From assembly GCF_902832845.1 (NCBI RefSeq), contig NZ_CADFDB010000001.1, forward strand, positions 1,612,001-1,676,000: a stretch of 64,000 nt of DNA, read 5' to 3'. Shown here in pieces: positions 34,298 through 43,231 of the stretch. The notes under the pieces are model-generated. The model was not told the origin of the DNA, made no database searches, and saw only the letters and a list, made by a program, of their open reading frames with translations. Position numbers and translations under genes: made by a program. Every line of letters begins with the position of its first letter. Position 1 is the first letter of the stretch. Source of the DNA: Burkholderia metallica. GTDB taxonomy: Bacteria; Pseudomonadota; Gammaproteobacteria; Burkholderiales; Burkholderiaceae.

Positions 34298-35881
34298 TTA
34301 CCCGCGCGCGTGCTGCGCGGACACTTCCTGCAGGTCGAGGTCGCGTTCGAGCGCGTGCAGCATCTCGTCGTGGATGCGGCCCGAACGATGCAGCCGCAGC
34401 AGTTCCGTGCGCCCGGCCTTGATCGCGGCCAGCACGACGTCGTAGTGCGCGGCACGCACTTCCGCCGGATACGCGACCTCGTTCTTGTTTCGCTCGGTCA
34501 GCTCCGCGCGATACGTGTACTGCTCGAGCAGGCGCGGGTGGATCACGACCCCGTTCTCGTCGCGCACGAGTGGCTGGATCGCCGCGAGCTGCGCGGCCTC
34601 GATGTAGGCCCACGTCTGCGGCTCGGTCAGGTGATGCGCCGCGCGCTCGTCGCGCTGCGGCAGGCGCAGCAGCCGGATCAGCGGCCCGATCGTGGTGCCC
34701 TGCAGCAGCACGGTGACGAGGATCACCGCGAACGACGCGACCAGGATCACGTCGCGACCGGGCATCGCCTCCGGCAGCGACAACGCGATCGCCAGCGTGA
34801 CGACGCCGCGCATCCCGGCCCAGCTCATGATCGTCGCGGCCTTCCAGTCCGGCGCTTCGCCGCGCCGCGCGATCCCGCGCACCGGCCACTTCAGCGCCTC
34901 GACCGCATAGATCCACACGAAGCGCGACGCGATCACCGCCGCCAGCACCGCGACCGTGGGCGGCACCATCGTCGCGAGCACCTGCTCGAAGCCGCCGAGC
35001 CGGTGAATCGCGCCGCGCAGCGACAGCCCGATCAGCACGAACACCATCGCTTCGAGCAGGAACACGATCACCTGCCAGAACGCGGTGCCCCGCGTGCGCA
35101 CGGCCGCAGAGAACACCTCGTGCTGATGCCAGCCGACGATCATGCCGGCCGTGACGGTGGCGATCACGCCGGACACCTCGACCATTTCGCCGGCGATATA
35201 GGCGATCCAGCCGGCGATCACCGCGACGGTGATCACGAGATAGTCGTCGTCGAGTTGCTTCAGGAACCACACGACGAGCTTGCCGACCACGAAGCCGATC
35301 ACCACGCCGCCGAGCCCGAGCTCCGCGAAGCGCACCACCGCGTGTTCGAGGCTGAACGCACCGGTAAGCGCGGCCGCGACCGCGAAGCGGAACAGCACGA
35401 GGCCCGCCGCATCGTTCAGCAGGCTCTCGCCTTCGAGCAACACCATCAGCCGGCGCGGCAGCGCGACGCGTTCGAGCACCGCCTTCGCCGCGACGGCGTC
35501 GGGCGGCGACACGATCGCGCCGAGCGCGAAGCAGGCGGCCCACGGCAGCGACGGCGCCACCCAATGCACGGCGAAGCCGACCGCGAACGTCGTGAACACG
35601 ACCGCGCCGATCGCGAGCAGCAGGATGCCGCCGACGTTGCGCTTGAACTCCTCCCACACCGAGAAATACGCGCCGTCCATCAGCAGCGGCGGCAGGAACA
35701 CCAGCAGCACCAGTTCGGGATCGAGATTGATCGGCGGCAGGCCGGGAATGAACGCGATGCCGATGCCGCCGATCAGCAGCGCGGCCGCGGGCGGCAGCCG
35801 CAGCCGCTTGGCGATGCATTCGAGCGCGACGATCGCAAGGAATGACAGCAAAACCAGCTTGAATGCCGAGACGGGAGACAT
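34298..35881 (-). CDS. CPA1-family Na+(K+)/H+ antiporter
   Basis: A 527-residue inner-membrane antiporter with about twelve hydrophobic helices in residues 1-400 and a cytoplasmic tail. The CPA1 core is visible: VFLPPLLMDGAYF, IVSPPDAVAAKAVLE and the ion-site pair in EGESLLNDAAGLVLF; WAGMRGVVTLAIALSLP is the conserved helix-11 region with an arginine. Such proteins exchange sodium or potassium for protons and help in pH and salt control. The start at 35881 has a weak GAGG site (cacgaggtcgattc). It stands alone, bounded by a terminator downstream. Confidence 0.88.
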   Translation of the reverse strand: MSPVSAFKLVLLSFLAIVALECIAKRLRLPPAAALLIGGIGIAFIPGLPPINLDPELVLLVFLPPLLMDGAYFSVWEEFKRNVGGILLLAIGAVVFTTFAVGFAVHWVAPSLPWAACFALGAIVSPPDAVAAKAVLERVALPRRLMVLLEGESLLNDAAGLVLFRFAVAAALTGAFSLEHAVVRFAELGLGGVVIGFVVGKLVVWFLKQLDDDYLVITVAVIAGWIAYIAGEMVEVSGVIATVTAGMIVGWHQHEVFSAAVRTRGTAFWQVIVFLLEAMVFVLIGLSLRGAIHRLGGFEQVLATMVPPTVAVLAAVIASRFVWIYAVEALKWPVRGIARRGEAPDWKAATIMSWAGMRGVVTLAIALSLPEAMPGRDVILVASFAVILVTVLLQGTTIGPLIRLLRLPQRDERAAHHLTEPQTWAYIEAAQLAAIQPLVRDENGVVIHPRLLEQYTYRAELTERNKNEVAYPAEVRAAHYDVVLAAIKAGRTELLRLHRSGRIHDEMLHALERDLDLQEVSAQHARG

Positions 35882-36053
35882 GAATCGACCTCGTGAAGAA
35901 TGAATTCGCGCGTTCCGGTGTCGTACCCCGGTCGGCAGTTTCGCGCGATTACATCACGAGGCGAGGCCCGCAGTCGAGCGCGATCGGGCAACCCGCCGTG
36001 CGCGGCGCGCCGCGATGCCACGGCGGCGCCGGCCCGTTGCACGCGCCGCCATG

Positions 36054-36096
36054 AAAAACGGCACGCGGGCCGGCCCGATCGCCCGCCCGCGTGCCG
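36054..36096 (-). terminator. Terminator of the aldehyde dehydrogenase operon
   Basis: On the minus strand CGGCACGCGGGC (36096-36085) and GCCCGCGTGCCG (36070-36059) form a perfect 12-bp stem with a 14-nt loop, followed by five T residues. It begins 29 bp after the dehydrogenase stop at 36126. Confidence 0.82.
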
Positions 36097-36125
36097 CGTC
36101 GGCGCCGCGCTGCCCGGCTTGCGCG

Positions 36126-37559
36126 TTACCGGCGCCGCACGACCATCAGCCGCGGCTCGGTCATGTCCTCGATCGCGTAGCGGATGCCTTCGCGGCCGAG
36201 GCCCGAATCCTTCACGCCGCCGTACGGCATGTTGTCGACGCGAAACGACGGTACGTCGTTGATCACGACGCCGCCGACTTCCAGTTCGTCCCATGCACGC
36301 TGCGCATGCGTGAGCGAATCGGTGAACACGCCGGCCTGCAGCCCGAAGTCGCTGTCGTTCACGCGCGCGAGCGCATCGTCGAAGCGGTCGAACTTCTCGA
36401 GGATCGCGACCGGGCCGAACGCCTCCTTCCGGTACAGGTCCTGCTCGCGGCCGACGTTTTCCAGCAGCGTCGCCTCGAACATCGCACCGTCGACCTTGCC
36501 GCCCGCGACGATCTTCGCGCCCGCCGCGACGGCCGCGTCCATCCAGCCCGACAGCCGGCGCGATTCGGATTCGGAGATCATCGGGCCGACGAACGTCGAC
36601 GGGTCCTTCGGATCGCCCATCTTCAGGGAACGCGTCTTCGCGATCAGCTTCTCGCGCAGCGCGTCGTACAGATCGGCATGCACGAGAATCCGCTGCACGC
36701 CGATGCAGCTCTGGCCCGACTGGTAGTACGCGCCGAACGCGAGACGCTCGACCACGTAATCGAGCTGCGCGCGCTGGTCGGCGTCGACGATCGCCGCCGC
36801 GTTGCCGCCGAGCTCCAGCACGACTTTCTTCTTGCCGGCCTTCTCCTTCAACGCCCAGCCGACGGCCGGCGAGCCCGTGAACGACAGCAGCTTGAAACGC
36901 TCGTCGGTCGTGAACAGGTCCGCGCCGTCGCGATGCGCGGGCAGCACCGAGAACGCGCCCTTCGGCAGGTCGGTTTCCGCGAGCACCTCGCCGATGATCA
37001 GCGCGCCGATCGGCGTGCGGCTCGCGGGTTTCAGCACGAACGGACAGCCGGCGGCCAGCGCGGGCGCGACCTTGTGCGCGGCGAGATTCAGCGGGAAGTT
37101 GAACGGCGAAATGAACGAGCACGGGCCGATCGGCACGCGCTTCGTGTAGCCCGAATAGCCCTGCGCCCGCGCGGAGATCTCGAGGTTGACGATCTCGCCG
37201 TCGATGCGCACCGATTCCTCGGCCGCCACGCGGAACGTGTCGATCAGCCGCGTGACTTCGCCCTTCGAATCGTTGATCGGCTTGCCGGCCTCGATGCACA
37301 GCGCCTCGGCCAGCTCGTCGAAGCGCTCGCGAAAGCGCGCGACGCAATGATCGAGCACGGCCTGCCGCTTGTAGGCCGGCAGCTCGCGCATCGGCTTCGC
37401 GGCGTCGACCGCCGCGCCGATCGCTGCGTCGATCGCCTTCGCGTCGGCCAGCGCGACGCGGGTGGCGACCTTGCCGCTGAACTTGTCCGTCACTTCCAGA
37501 TCGGTGTTCGCGTAGACGGCTTCGTTGGCGAGGTAGTACGGATAGCTTTCCTTCAACAT
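36126..37559 (-). CDS. NAD(P)-dependent aldehyde dehydrogenase
   Basis: A 477-residue aldehyde dehydrogenase superfamily member. Landmarks: ISPFNFPLNLAAHKVAPAL and VLKPASRTP (cofactor side), FTGSPAVGWALKEK, catalytic Glu in LELGGNAAAIV and catalytic Cys in YQSGQSCIGVQRI, near residue 283. It resembles the non-phosphorylating glyceraldehyde-3-phosphate and lactaldehyde dehydrogenase side of the family; the substrate is unsettled. It follows the acetolactate-synthase-like gene by 27 bp on the same strand, so an aldehyde made by that thiamine enzyme may be its substrate (inference). A strong terminator follows. Confidence 0.87.
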   Translation of the reverse strand: MLKESYPYYLANEAVYANTDLEVTDKFSGKVATRVALADAKAIDAAIGAAVDAAKPMRELPAYKRQAVLDHCVARFRERFDELAEALCIEAGKPINDSKGEVTRLIDTFRVAAEESVRIDGEIVNLEISARAQGYSGYTKRVPIGPCSFISPFNFPLNLAAHKVAPALAAGCPFVLKPASRTPIGALIIGEVLAETDLPKGAFSVLPAHRDGADLFTTDERFKLLSFTGSPAVGWALKEKAGKKKVVLELGGNAAAIVDADQRAQLDYVVERLAFGAYYQSGQSCIGVQRILVHADLYDALREKLIAKTRSLKMGDPKDPSTFVGPMISESESRRLSGWMDAAVAAGAKIVAGGKVDGAMFEATLLENVGREQDLYRKEAFGPVAILEKFDRFDDALARVNDSDFGLQAGVFTDSLTHAQRAWDELEVGGVVINDVPSFRVDNMPYGGVKDSGLGREGIRYAIEDMTEPRLMVVRRR

Positions 37560-37586
37560 GGAACGGCTCCTTCCTGTGAACGGGAT

Positions 37587-39227
37587 TCAGAGTTGCGCCG
37601 ACAGGCGCTTGATCTCGCGGTTCAGCACACGCTCGTTGTCCGAGTAGTCGATCGGCACGTCGATCACGTGCACGCCCGGCGTCGTGAAGCACTCGCGCAG
37701 CAGCGGTTCGAGATCGTCCGCCGATTCGACCCGATGCCCGTGCGCGCCGTAGCTTTGCGCGTACGACACGAAATCGGGGTTCTGCAGCGTCATCGCGTAA
37801 TCGGGGAAGTTCATGTTCTCCTGCTTCCAGCGGATCATCCCGAACGCGTCGTCGCGCAGGATCATCACGACGAGGTCGAGCTTCAGCCGCACGGCCGTTT
37901 CGAGCTCCTGCGAATTCATCATGAAACCGCCGTCGCCGCACACGGCGATCACCTTGCGCTGCGGATGCACGATCTTCGTCGCGATCGCCGACGGCAGGCC
38001 CGCGCCCATCGACGCGAGCGCGTTGTCGAGCAGCAGCGAATTCGGCTCGTGCGCGCGCCAGTAGCGCGCGAACCAGATCTTGTACATCCCGTTGTCGAGG
38101 CAGACGATGCCGTCGACCGGCAGTGCGTTGTACAGATCGTTGACGATCCGCACCGGGTACATCGGGAAGCGCGGATCGTGCTGGCCCTTCTCCAGATGGG
38201 CGTCGAAATGCTCCTTGATCATCGTGAAGCGCGCGAAATCCCAGTGCGGCTGCGGCGCGAGCGCCTCCTTCATCTGCCACACCGCGTTCGCGATGTCGCC
38301 GACCACCTCGATCTGCGGGAAGTAGACGGGGTCGACCTGCGCGCCGAGGAAGTTCACGTGGATCACCGTCTTGTCGTCGGTGCGCATGAAGAACGGCGGC
38401 TTCTCGATCACGTCGTGGCCGACGTTGATGATGCAGTCCGCATGCTCGATCGCGCGGTGCACGAAATCGCCGTCGGACAGCGTCGCGTTGCCGAGCCACA
38501 GCGGGTGCGTCTCGTCGATCACGCCCTTGCCCATCTGCGTCGTGAAGAACGGGATGCCGGTTTTGTCGACGAATTCGAGCAGCATCTTGCAGGTGGTCTT
38601 GCGGTTGCCGCCCGCGCCGATCATCAGCAGCGGATGGCGCGCGGCCTGGATCGCGGCGACCGCGTGCGCGACCGCCTTTTCCTCGGCCACCGGCCGCCGG
38701 CTGTAGCTGCGCGGGATCGGCTTGCCGTCGCCCTCCTCGTGCGCGATGTCTTCCGGCAGTTCGAGGTGCGCGGCGCCCGGGCGCTCTTCCTCCGCGCGAC
38801 GGAACGCCTCGCGCACGGCCGACGGGATGTTGCCGATCGACACGATCTGCCGCGTAAACTTCGTGAGCGGCTGCATCATGTCGACCACGTCGACGATCTG
38901 GAAGTGGCCCTGCTTGCTGGACTTGATCGGCTTCTGCCCGGTGATCATCAGCATCGGCATCCCGCCGAGCTGCGCATACGCGGCGGCCGTGACGAAGTTC
39001 GTCGCGCCGGGCCCGAGCGTGGACAGGCACACGCCGGTGCGGCCCGTCAGGCGGCCGTAGGTGGCGGCCATGAACCCGGCCGCCTGCTCGTGCCGGGTCA
39101 GCACGAGCTTGATCTTCGATCGCCGCAGCGATTCGAGCAGATCGAGGTTTTCTTCGCCGGGAATGCCGAACACGTACTCGACGCCTTCGGCTTCCAGCGC
39201 CTTCACGAACAGATCCGATGCTTTCAT
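37587..39227 (-). CDS. Acetolactate-synthase-like thiamine-diphosphate enzyme
   Basis: A 546-residue ThDP-dependent enzyme. The catalytic glutamate is in LVLTRHEQAAGFMA (near residue 48), the middle domain follows, and the ThDP/Mg motif is VCGDGGFMMNSQELETAVRL (GDG-N26-type, near 429-448). It is closest in appearance to catabolic AlsS-type acetolactate synthases, which join two pyruvates; there is no regulatory small subunit nearby, consistent with the catabolic type. Other 2-oxoacid decarboxylase activities are possible. It heads a two-gene operon with the aldehyde dehydrogenase, which could oxidise an aldehyde product. Confidence 0.85.
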   Translation of the reverse strand: MKASDLFVKALEAEGVEYVFGIPGEENLDLLESLRRSKIKLVLTRHEQAAGFMAATYGRLTGRTGVCLSTLGPGATNFVTAAAYAQLGGMPMLMITGQKPIKSSKQGHFQIVDVVDMMQPLTKFTRQIVSIGNIPSAVREAFRRAEEERPGAAHLELPEDIAHEEGDGKPIPRSYSRRPVAEEKAVAHAVAAIQAARHPLLMIGAGGNRKTTCKMLLEFVDKTGIPFFTTQMGKGVIDETHPLWLGNATLSDGDFVHRAIEHADCIINVGHDVIEKPPFFMRTDDKTVIHVNFLGAQVDPVYFPQIEVVGDIANAVWQMKEALAPQPHWDFARFTMIKEHFDAHLEKGQHDPRFPMYPVRIVNDLYNALPVDGIVCLDNGMYKIWFARYWRAHEPNSLLLDNALASMGAGLPSAIATKIVHPQRKVIAVCGDGGFMMNSQELETAVRLKLDLVVMILRDDAFGMIRWKQENMNFPDYAMTLQNPDFVSYAQSYGAHGHRVESADDLEPLLRECFTTPGVHVIDVPIDYSDNERVLNREIKRLSAQL

Positions 39228-39556
39228 GGGGACTCTCGGTTGATGCCGCCTGCCCGGCCTACGGACACGCGGCGTTCAGAACGCGCGCCGGCCTACGGCA
39301 CGCGGACGCTTTACCTACTGGACACTGACCACGGCACTGCCCGCCGGGCGACATGCGACGCGCGGCGGCGCCCCCGGATACGGAGGACAAACGGACCCGC
39401 CCGCGCGCGGCAGGCGCGCACGGGCGGCAAAGACATTTTTGATTGTAGACGGATTACGAAGATCCCGACTTCGGCCGAACGGCCATTCGGCACGCACGCG
39501 AAGCGCGCGGCCCTACTGTGGAGGCAACGGAATTCAACTCACCGAACATGTGAACC
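39228..39556. other. Divergent intergenic region before higB
   Basis: A 329-bp gap between the minus-strand thiamine-enzyme gene and the plus-strand toxin gene. An A/T-rich patch at about 39429-39446 (gacatttttgattgtag) is the best promoter candidate. The region ends in a palindrome that covers the higB start codon. No further gene was seen. Confidence 0.45.
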
Positions 39557-39566
39557 ATGGTTGACA
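39549..39566. promoter_or_regulatory. Palindrome over the higB start codon, candidate HigA operator
   Basis: TGT-g-AACCATGGTT-g-ACA is symmetric but for the two g positions; its core AACCATGGTT (39553-39562) is a perfect palindrome containing the higB ATG. HigA-type antitoxins repress their own operon by binding such sites. The symmetry is seen; binding is inferred. Confidence 0.5.
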
Positions 39567-39895
39567 CATTGCCATCCTTGCCCTACAGTGCCCCTACGTT
39601 CAGCGTCCGGACCACCGACGTCTTCGACACCTGGTTTGCCGGCCTGCCGGATCGCGTCGCGAAGCGCCGCATCCAGGCACGCATCGACCGCCTGTCGATG
39701 GGCAATCCGGGCGACTGGAAGTCCGCCGGGTCGCCGGTCGTCGAGATGCGGATCGACCACGGCCCCGGCTATCGCGTCTACTACGTCCGGCGCGCAACGA
39801 TCTGGGTCATCCTGCTCTGCGGCGGCGATAAATCGACGCAACAGGCCGACATCCGCGCCGCGCACGCAATGCTCGCGCATCTCGACATGGAGTAA
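39557..39895 (+). CDS. higB: HigB/RelE-superfamily toxin (killer protein)
   Basis: A 112-residue toxin of the phage Gp49/HigB-like group. Typical stretches are TTDVFDTWFAGLPDRVAKRR, IDRLSMGNPGDWKSAG, VVEMRIDHGPGYRVYYVRR and ILLCGGDKSTQQADI. Related toxins are ribosome-dependent mRNA endonucleases that slow growth when the antitoxin is lost. The start at 39557 has no good ribosome site, which fits low, tightly controlled toxin synthesis. The antitoxin gene begins 3 bp after its stop. Confidence 0.88.
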   Translation: MVDTLPSLPYSAPTFSVRTTDVFDTWFAGLPDRVAKRRIQARIDRLSMGNPGDWKSAGSPVVEMRIDHGPGYRVYYVRRATIWVILLCGGDKSTQQADIRAAHAMLAHLDME

Positions 39896-39898
39896 CCG

Positions 39899-40198
39899 AT
39901 GGACAAGATCAGCACCCGGCCGTGGGATTCGGCCGACCATCTGAAAACCGAAGACGACATGGCCGACTACTTCGAAGCGTGCCTGCAGGAAGCCGGCGAC
40001 GATCCAGCCTTCATCGCGCACGCGCTCGGCGTGATCGCGCGCGCACGCGGCATGTCGCAGGTCGCGCGCGATGCGGGCCTGTCGCGCGAAGGGCTGTACA
40101 AGGCGCTGTCGCACGACGGCAACCCGAGCTTCGGCACGATCCTGAAGGTCATCAAGGCGCTCGGCCTGCAACTGCACGGCGCGAAAGCGCACGCATGA
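39899..40198 (+). CDS. higA: HigA-like antitoxin (XRE family)
   Basis: A 99-residue antidote protein. The N-terminal part (MDKISTRPWDSADHLKTEDD) is typical of this antitoxin group; the helix-turn-helix covers about residues 45-90 (VIARARGMSQVARDAGLSRE, GLYKALSHDGNPSFGTILKV). It neutralises the HigB toxin and represses the operon. Its start lies 3 bp after the higB stop. The gene order toxin then antitoxin is characteristic of higBA. Confidence 0.88.
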   Translation: MDKISTRPWDSADHLKTEDDMADYFEACLQEAGDDPAFIAHALGVIARARGMSQVARDAGLSREGLYKALSHDGNPSFGTILKVIKALGLQLHGAKAHA

Positions 40199-40246
40199 TC
40201 CGCGGGCGCGGCCCGTCGCACCCGCGGTGCGATGCCCGTGGCCGCG

Positions 40247-41533
40247 TCAGTGCAGCCAGCCGGCCGCCCAGCGCGGCACGAGCGACACGAGGTACAGCCC
40301 GAGCCCGATCAGCCCGCCCACCAGCGTGCCGTTGATGCGGATGTATTGCAGATCCTTGCCGATGTTCAGCTCGATCTGCCGCGACATCTCGCGCGCATCC
40401 CAGTTGCGCACCGTGTCGCGGATGTGGCGCATCAGAAAATCCGCGAAATCCGGCGCCATCTCGTGCACGGCCTTCTCGACGTGCTCGTTCAGCGACGCAC
40501 GCAATGCCGGACTCTCCGCCAGCCGCGCGCCGAGCCAGCCGCCGAGCGTCGCGGCCTGCCGGTGCAGCGCCGAATCGGGGCGCGCGAGATCGGCCTTCAG
40601 CCACGCGCGCAACTGGTCCCACAAGTCGCGCGCATACTCGTTGAACGCGGCGCCGTCGCGGATATAGCGCTTGATCTCTTCGCCCTTCTCGATGAACACG
40701 GGATCGTGCTTCAGCCGCTCGGTCAAACGCACGACCGTCCGGTCGAAGCGCTGCCGCAGCTCGTGCCCGGGGTCGGCGGCCACGCCTTCGAGCACGCGGC
40801 TCACCGCGCTCGCGAGCATCCGCGCGCCGTTCTCGCCGAACCACTGCGTCGGCATGATCTTCTCGACCTTCGGGTACTGCGTCTTCAGCCATTCGACGAT
40901 GAAGCCCGCGATCACCTCGCGGTTCTCCTCCTTGTCGAGCACGTCGACCACCTGTTCGATCGCGTCGTCGAGCAGCGCCTGGTGGCGGCCGTCCTTCGTC
41001 AGCGTGTCGAGGATCGCGCCGGCCGACTGCGACAGGTCGACCCGGCCGATCACCGCGCGAAACGCGTCGTGGACGAACGACTGGATCCGCGCGTCATCGG
41101 TCATGTCGAGCGCGAAGCTCATCAGCTTCGTCACGTAGCCGCCGAGCGCGTCGGTGTTCGCCGGCTCGCCGAGCCATGCGCCGAGCTTCCGCGCGGGATC
41201 GTGCTGGCGGATCTGCGCGGCGAGCGCGTCGGGGCCGAGGAACTTCTCGCGCACGAACACCGCGAGGTTGTCGGCGATCTTGTCCTTGTTCTTCGGGATG
41301 ATTTCGGTATGGCGCGACACGAACGGGATCGGCACGCGGCGAAACAGCGCGACGACCGCGAACCAGTCGGCGAGCGCGCCGACCATCGCGGCTTCGGCCA
41401 CGGCCTTGAAGCCGTCGACCCACGGGCCGCGCGGCAGCAGGATCGTCGTGACGAACAGCGCGACGGCGGCCAGCAGCAGCCACAGCGCGCGGCGCTTGCT
41501 GCGTTTCAGTTCGAGGGATTTGTCTGGCGTCAT
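40247..41533 (-). CDS. DUF445 family membrane protein
   Basis: A 428-residue DUF445 protein. A hydrophobic segment near residues 15-35 (RALWLLLAAVALFVTTILL) and one at the C-terminus (LVGGLIGLGLYLVSLVP) flank a long, mostly helical, charged domain. Family stretches are VGALADWFAVVALFRRVPIP, IIPKNKDKIADNLAVFV and ELNIGKDLQYIRINGTLVGG. The function is not established. The ATG at 41533 is chosen; a TTG two codons upstream could also serve. It stands alone, convergent with higBA. Confidence 0.86.
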   Translation of the reverse strand: MTPDKSLELKRSKRRALWLLLAAVALFVTTILLPRGPWVDGFKAVAEAAMVGALADWFAVVALFRRVPIPFVSRHTEIIPKNKDKIADNLAVFVREKFLGPDALAAQIRQHDPARKLGAWLGEPANTDALGGYVTKLMSFALDMTDDARIQSFVHDAFRAVIGRVDLSQSAGAILDTLTKDGRHQALLDDAIEQVVDVLDKEENREVIAGFIVEWLKTQYPKVEKIMPTQWFGENGARMLASAVSRVLEGVAADPGHELRQRFDRTVVRLTERLKHDPVFIEKGEEIKRYIRDGAAFNEYARDLWDQLRAWLKADLARPDSALHRQAATLGGWLGARLAESPALRASLNEHVEKAVHEMAPDFADFLMRHIRDTVRNWDAREMSRQIELNIGKDLQYIRINGTLVGGLIGLGLYLVSLVPRWAAGWLH

Positions 41534-41673
41534 GGGCAACCGGTCGGGCGAACGATGCCGCTAATATGCACCGGTTGCGGTGCTGCCGACAAACATTGCC
41601 ACACCCGTCGTGCGGGCGGCACGGCGCCGGTCGGCATCGCTGGCGCATGCCGGGCCGGACGACCGCGCGCCTG

Positions 41674-42894
41674 CTACATGAACGTCTTCAGGTTCACCCC
41701 CGGATCCGCAAGCTTCACCGGGTCCGGCACTGCCCCCGCCGCGATCAGCCGGCGCGACGCGCCGATGTCGCGCCCGAGGTTCACCGCGGCCACCGCGACG
41801 ATCCTGCCGTCGTCGCCCAGCCCGAACACCGTGAACGGCCCGCTCGCCGGATCGCCACGCACGACGATCGTGCGCTCGCTGCCGAACAGCCCGAGCATCT
41901 GCAGGTTGCAGTCGTATTGATCGGACCACAGCCACGGCAGCTCGCCATACGTTTCATTGCCGCCGAGCAGGTTCGCGGCCGCGACGGCCGGCTGGTTTTC
42001 GGCCACCTGCCACGACTCGATCCGCACGTGACGCCCGAGCAGCGGATTGAAGTGCATCGTCACCTCGCCCGCCGCGAAAATTGCCGGATCGACCGTGCGG
42101 CAGCCCGCATCGACACGTATCCCGTTGTCGACATCGAGTCCGGCCGCCTGCGCAAGCTCGACATTCGGCACCACGCCGATGCCGACCACGACGAGGTCGG
42201 CCGGCACGTCGCCGCGATCGGTCTCGACGACCGCGCCGCCGTCCGGAGCGCGACGGATCGCGCGCGGCAAAGTCGCCGTGTGGAAACGCACACCGCGTGC
42301 ATCGTGCAGTTGCCGCGCATACGTGCCGACGACTTCCGGCAGCGCACGCTGCAGCAAACGCGCGGCCGGGTCGATCACCGTCACGTCGCAGCCGAGCTGC
42401 CGCGCCGCGGCCGCCACTTCGAGTCCGATGAAACCGGCGCCGAGCACCGCCACGCGACGGCCCGCAGCAAGTTGCGCACGCAACGCACGCGCATCGTCGA
42501 CGGTGCGGACGTAGTGCGGCGTGACGCCCGCGTCGATCTCGCCGCCGAACGTGCGTACGCGCGACCCCGTCGCGAGCACGAGCCGCGCATAGGGCAATGT
42601 CGTGCCGTCGTCGAGCCGCACGCGCTGCGCATCGCGCTCGATCGCATCGACACGCGTGCCGAGCCGCAGCTCGACGCGCTGCGCGTCGTACCACGCCGCG
42701 TCGCGCACGAACGCACGCTGCTCGCCGCCGTCCGTCAGCAGCGCATCCTTCGACAGCGCGGGCCGATCGTACGGCAGCTCGCGCTCCGCGCCGATCATCA
42801 CGATGCGCGCATCGGCGCGGCGCTCGCGCAGCGCTTCGGCCGTACGCCGCGCCGCATGGCCGGCGCCGACGATCACGAACGGGTCAGCCGACAT
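41674..42894 (-). CDS. andAa: Anthranilate 1,2-dioxygenase, ferredoxin reductase component
   Basis: A 406-residue FAD/NAD(P)H-dependent ferredoxin reductase. Dinucleotide motifs are FVIVGAGHAARRTAEALR (FAD, residues 6-23) and VAVLGAGFIGLEVAAAARQ (NADH, near 148-166); LPYDRPALSKD and the C-terminal FAD motif TVDPAIFAAGEVT are also present. It passes electrons from NADH to the Rieske ferredoxin AndAb for the dioxygenase AndAcAd. The start at 42894 overlaps the ferredoxin gene by 11 bp. It is the last gene of the andAcAdAbAa operon, known from Burkholderia cepacia. Confidence 0.92.
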   Translation of the reverse strand: MSADPFVIVGAGHAARRTAEALRERRADARIVMIGAERELPYDRPALSKDALLTDGGEQRAFVRDAAWYDAQRVELRLGTRVDAIERDAQRVRLDDGTTLPYARLVLATGSRVRTFGGEIDAGVTPHYVRTVDDARALRAQLAAGRRVAVLGAGFIGLEVAAAARQLGCDVTVIDPAARLLQRALPEVVGTYARQLHDARGVRFHTATLPRAIRRAPDGGAVVETDRGDVPADLVVVGIGVVPNVELAQAAGLDVDNGIRVDAGCRTVDPAIFAAGEVTMHFNPLLGRHVRIESWQVAENQPAVAAANLLGGNETYGELPWLWSDQYDCNLQMLGLFGSERTIVVRGDPASGPFTVFGLGDDGRIVAVAAVNLGRDIGASRRLIAAGAVPDPVKLADPGVNLKTFM

Positions 42895-43210
42895 TGACTT
42901 CCACCTGCCCGTCGACGATGCGGATCGGATAGGTCCGCACCGGCTCCGTGATCGGCGCGCATTTCGGCGCGCCGGTGCGAATGTCGATCAGCCCCTGGTG
43001 CAGCGGGCATTCGACGCAGCCGTCCTCCACGTAGCCTTCGGACAGCCGCGCATGGCCGTGCGTGCAGAGGTCATGCATCGCGAACAGTTCGTCGCCGATC
43101 CGGAACACGGCGATCGGCTTCTGGCCGGCGACGCGCGCCGCCGGTTCGTCTTCGGAGAATTCGTCGAAAGCGCCGAGCGGATGCCATTCGGCAAGCGTTG
43201 CTTCAGTCAT
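42884..43210 (-). CDS. andAb: Anthranilate 1,2-dioxygenase, Rieske ferredoxin component
   Basis: A 108-residue Rieske-type [2Fe-2S] ferredoxin. The cluster ligands are in HDLCTHGHARLSEG (CxH) and GCVECPLHQGLIDIRTG (CxxH). It carries electrons from AndAa to the oxygenase. It lies 21 bp after andAd and overlaps andAa by 11 bp. Confidence 0.92.
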   Translation of the reverse strand: MTEATLAEWHPLGAFDEFSEDEPAARVAGQKPIAVFRIGDELFAMHDLCTHGHARLSEGYVEDGCVECPLHQGLIDIRTGAPKCAPITEPVRTYPIRIVDGQVEVNVG

Positions 43211-43231
43211 GTCGTTTCCTTGCTTTTTGCA

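Noticed and set aside
34310-35845. Plus-strand frame (about 511 codons) opposite the CPA1 antiporter
   Set aside because: Rich in Arg, Asp, His and Gln with no hydrophobic segments; the minus strand encodes a full antiporter.
36015-39944. Very long open plus-strand frame (about 1309 codons)
   Set aside because: It is antisense to the aldehyde dehydrogenase and thiamine-enzyme genes, which have clear catalytic motifs. The frame has an Arg/His/Asp-rich composition typical of shadows in high-GC DNA.
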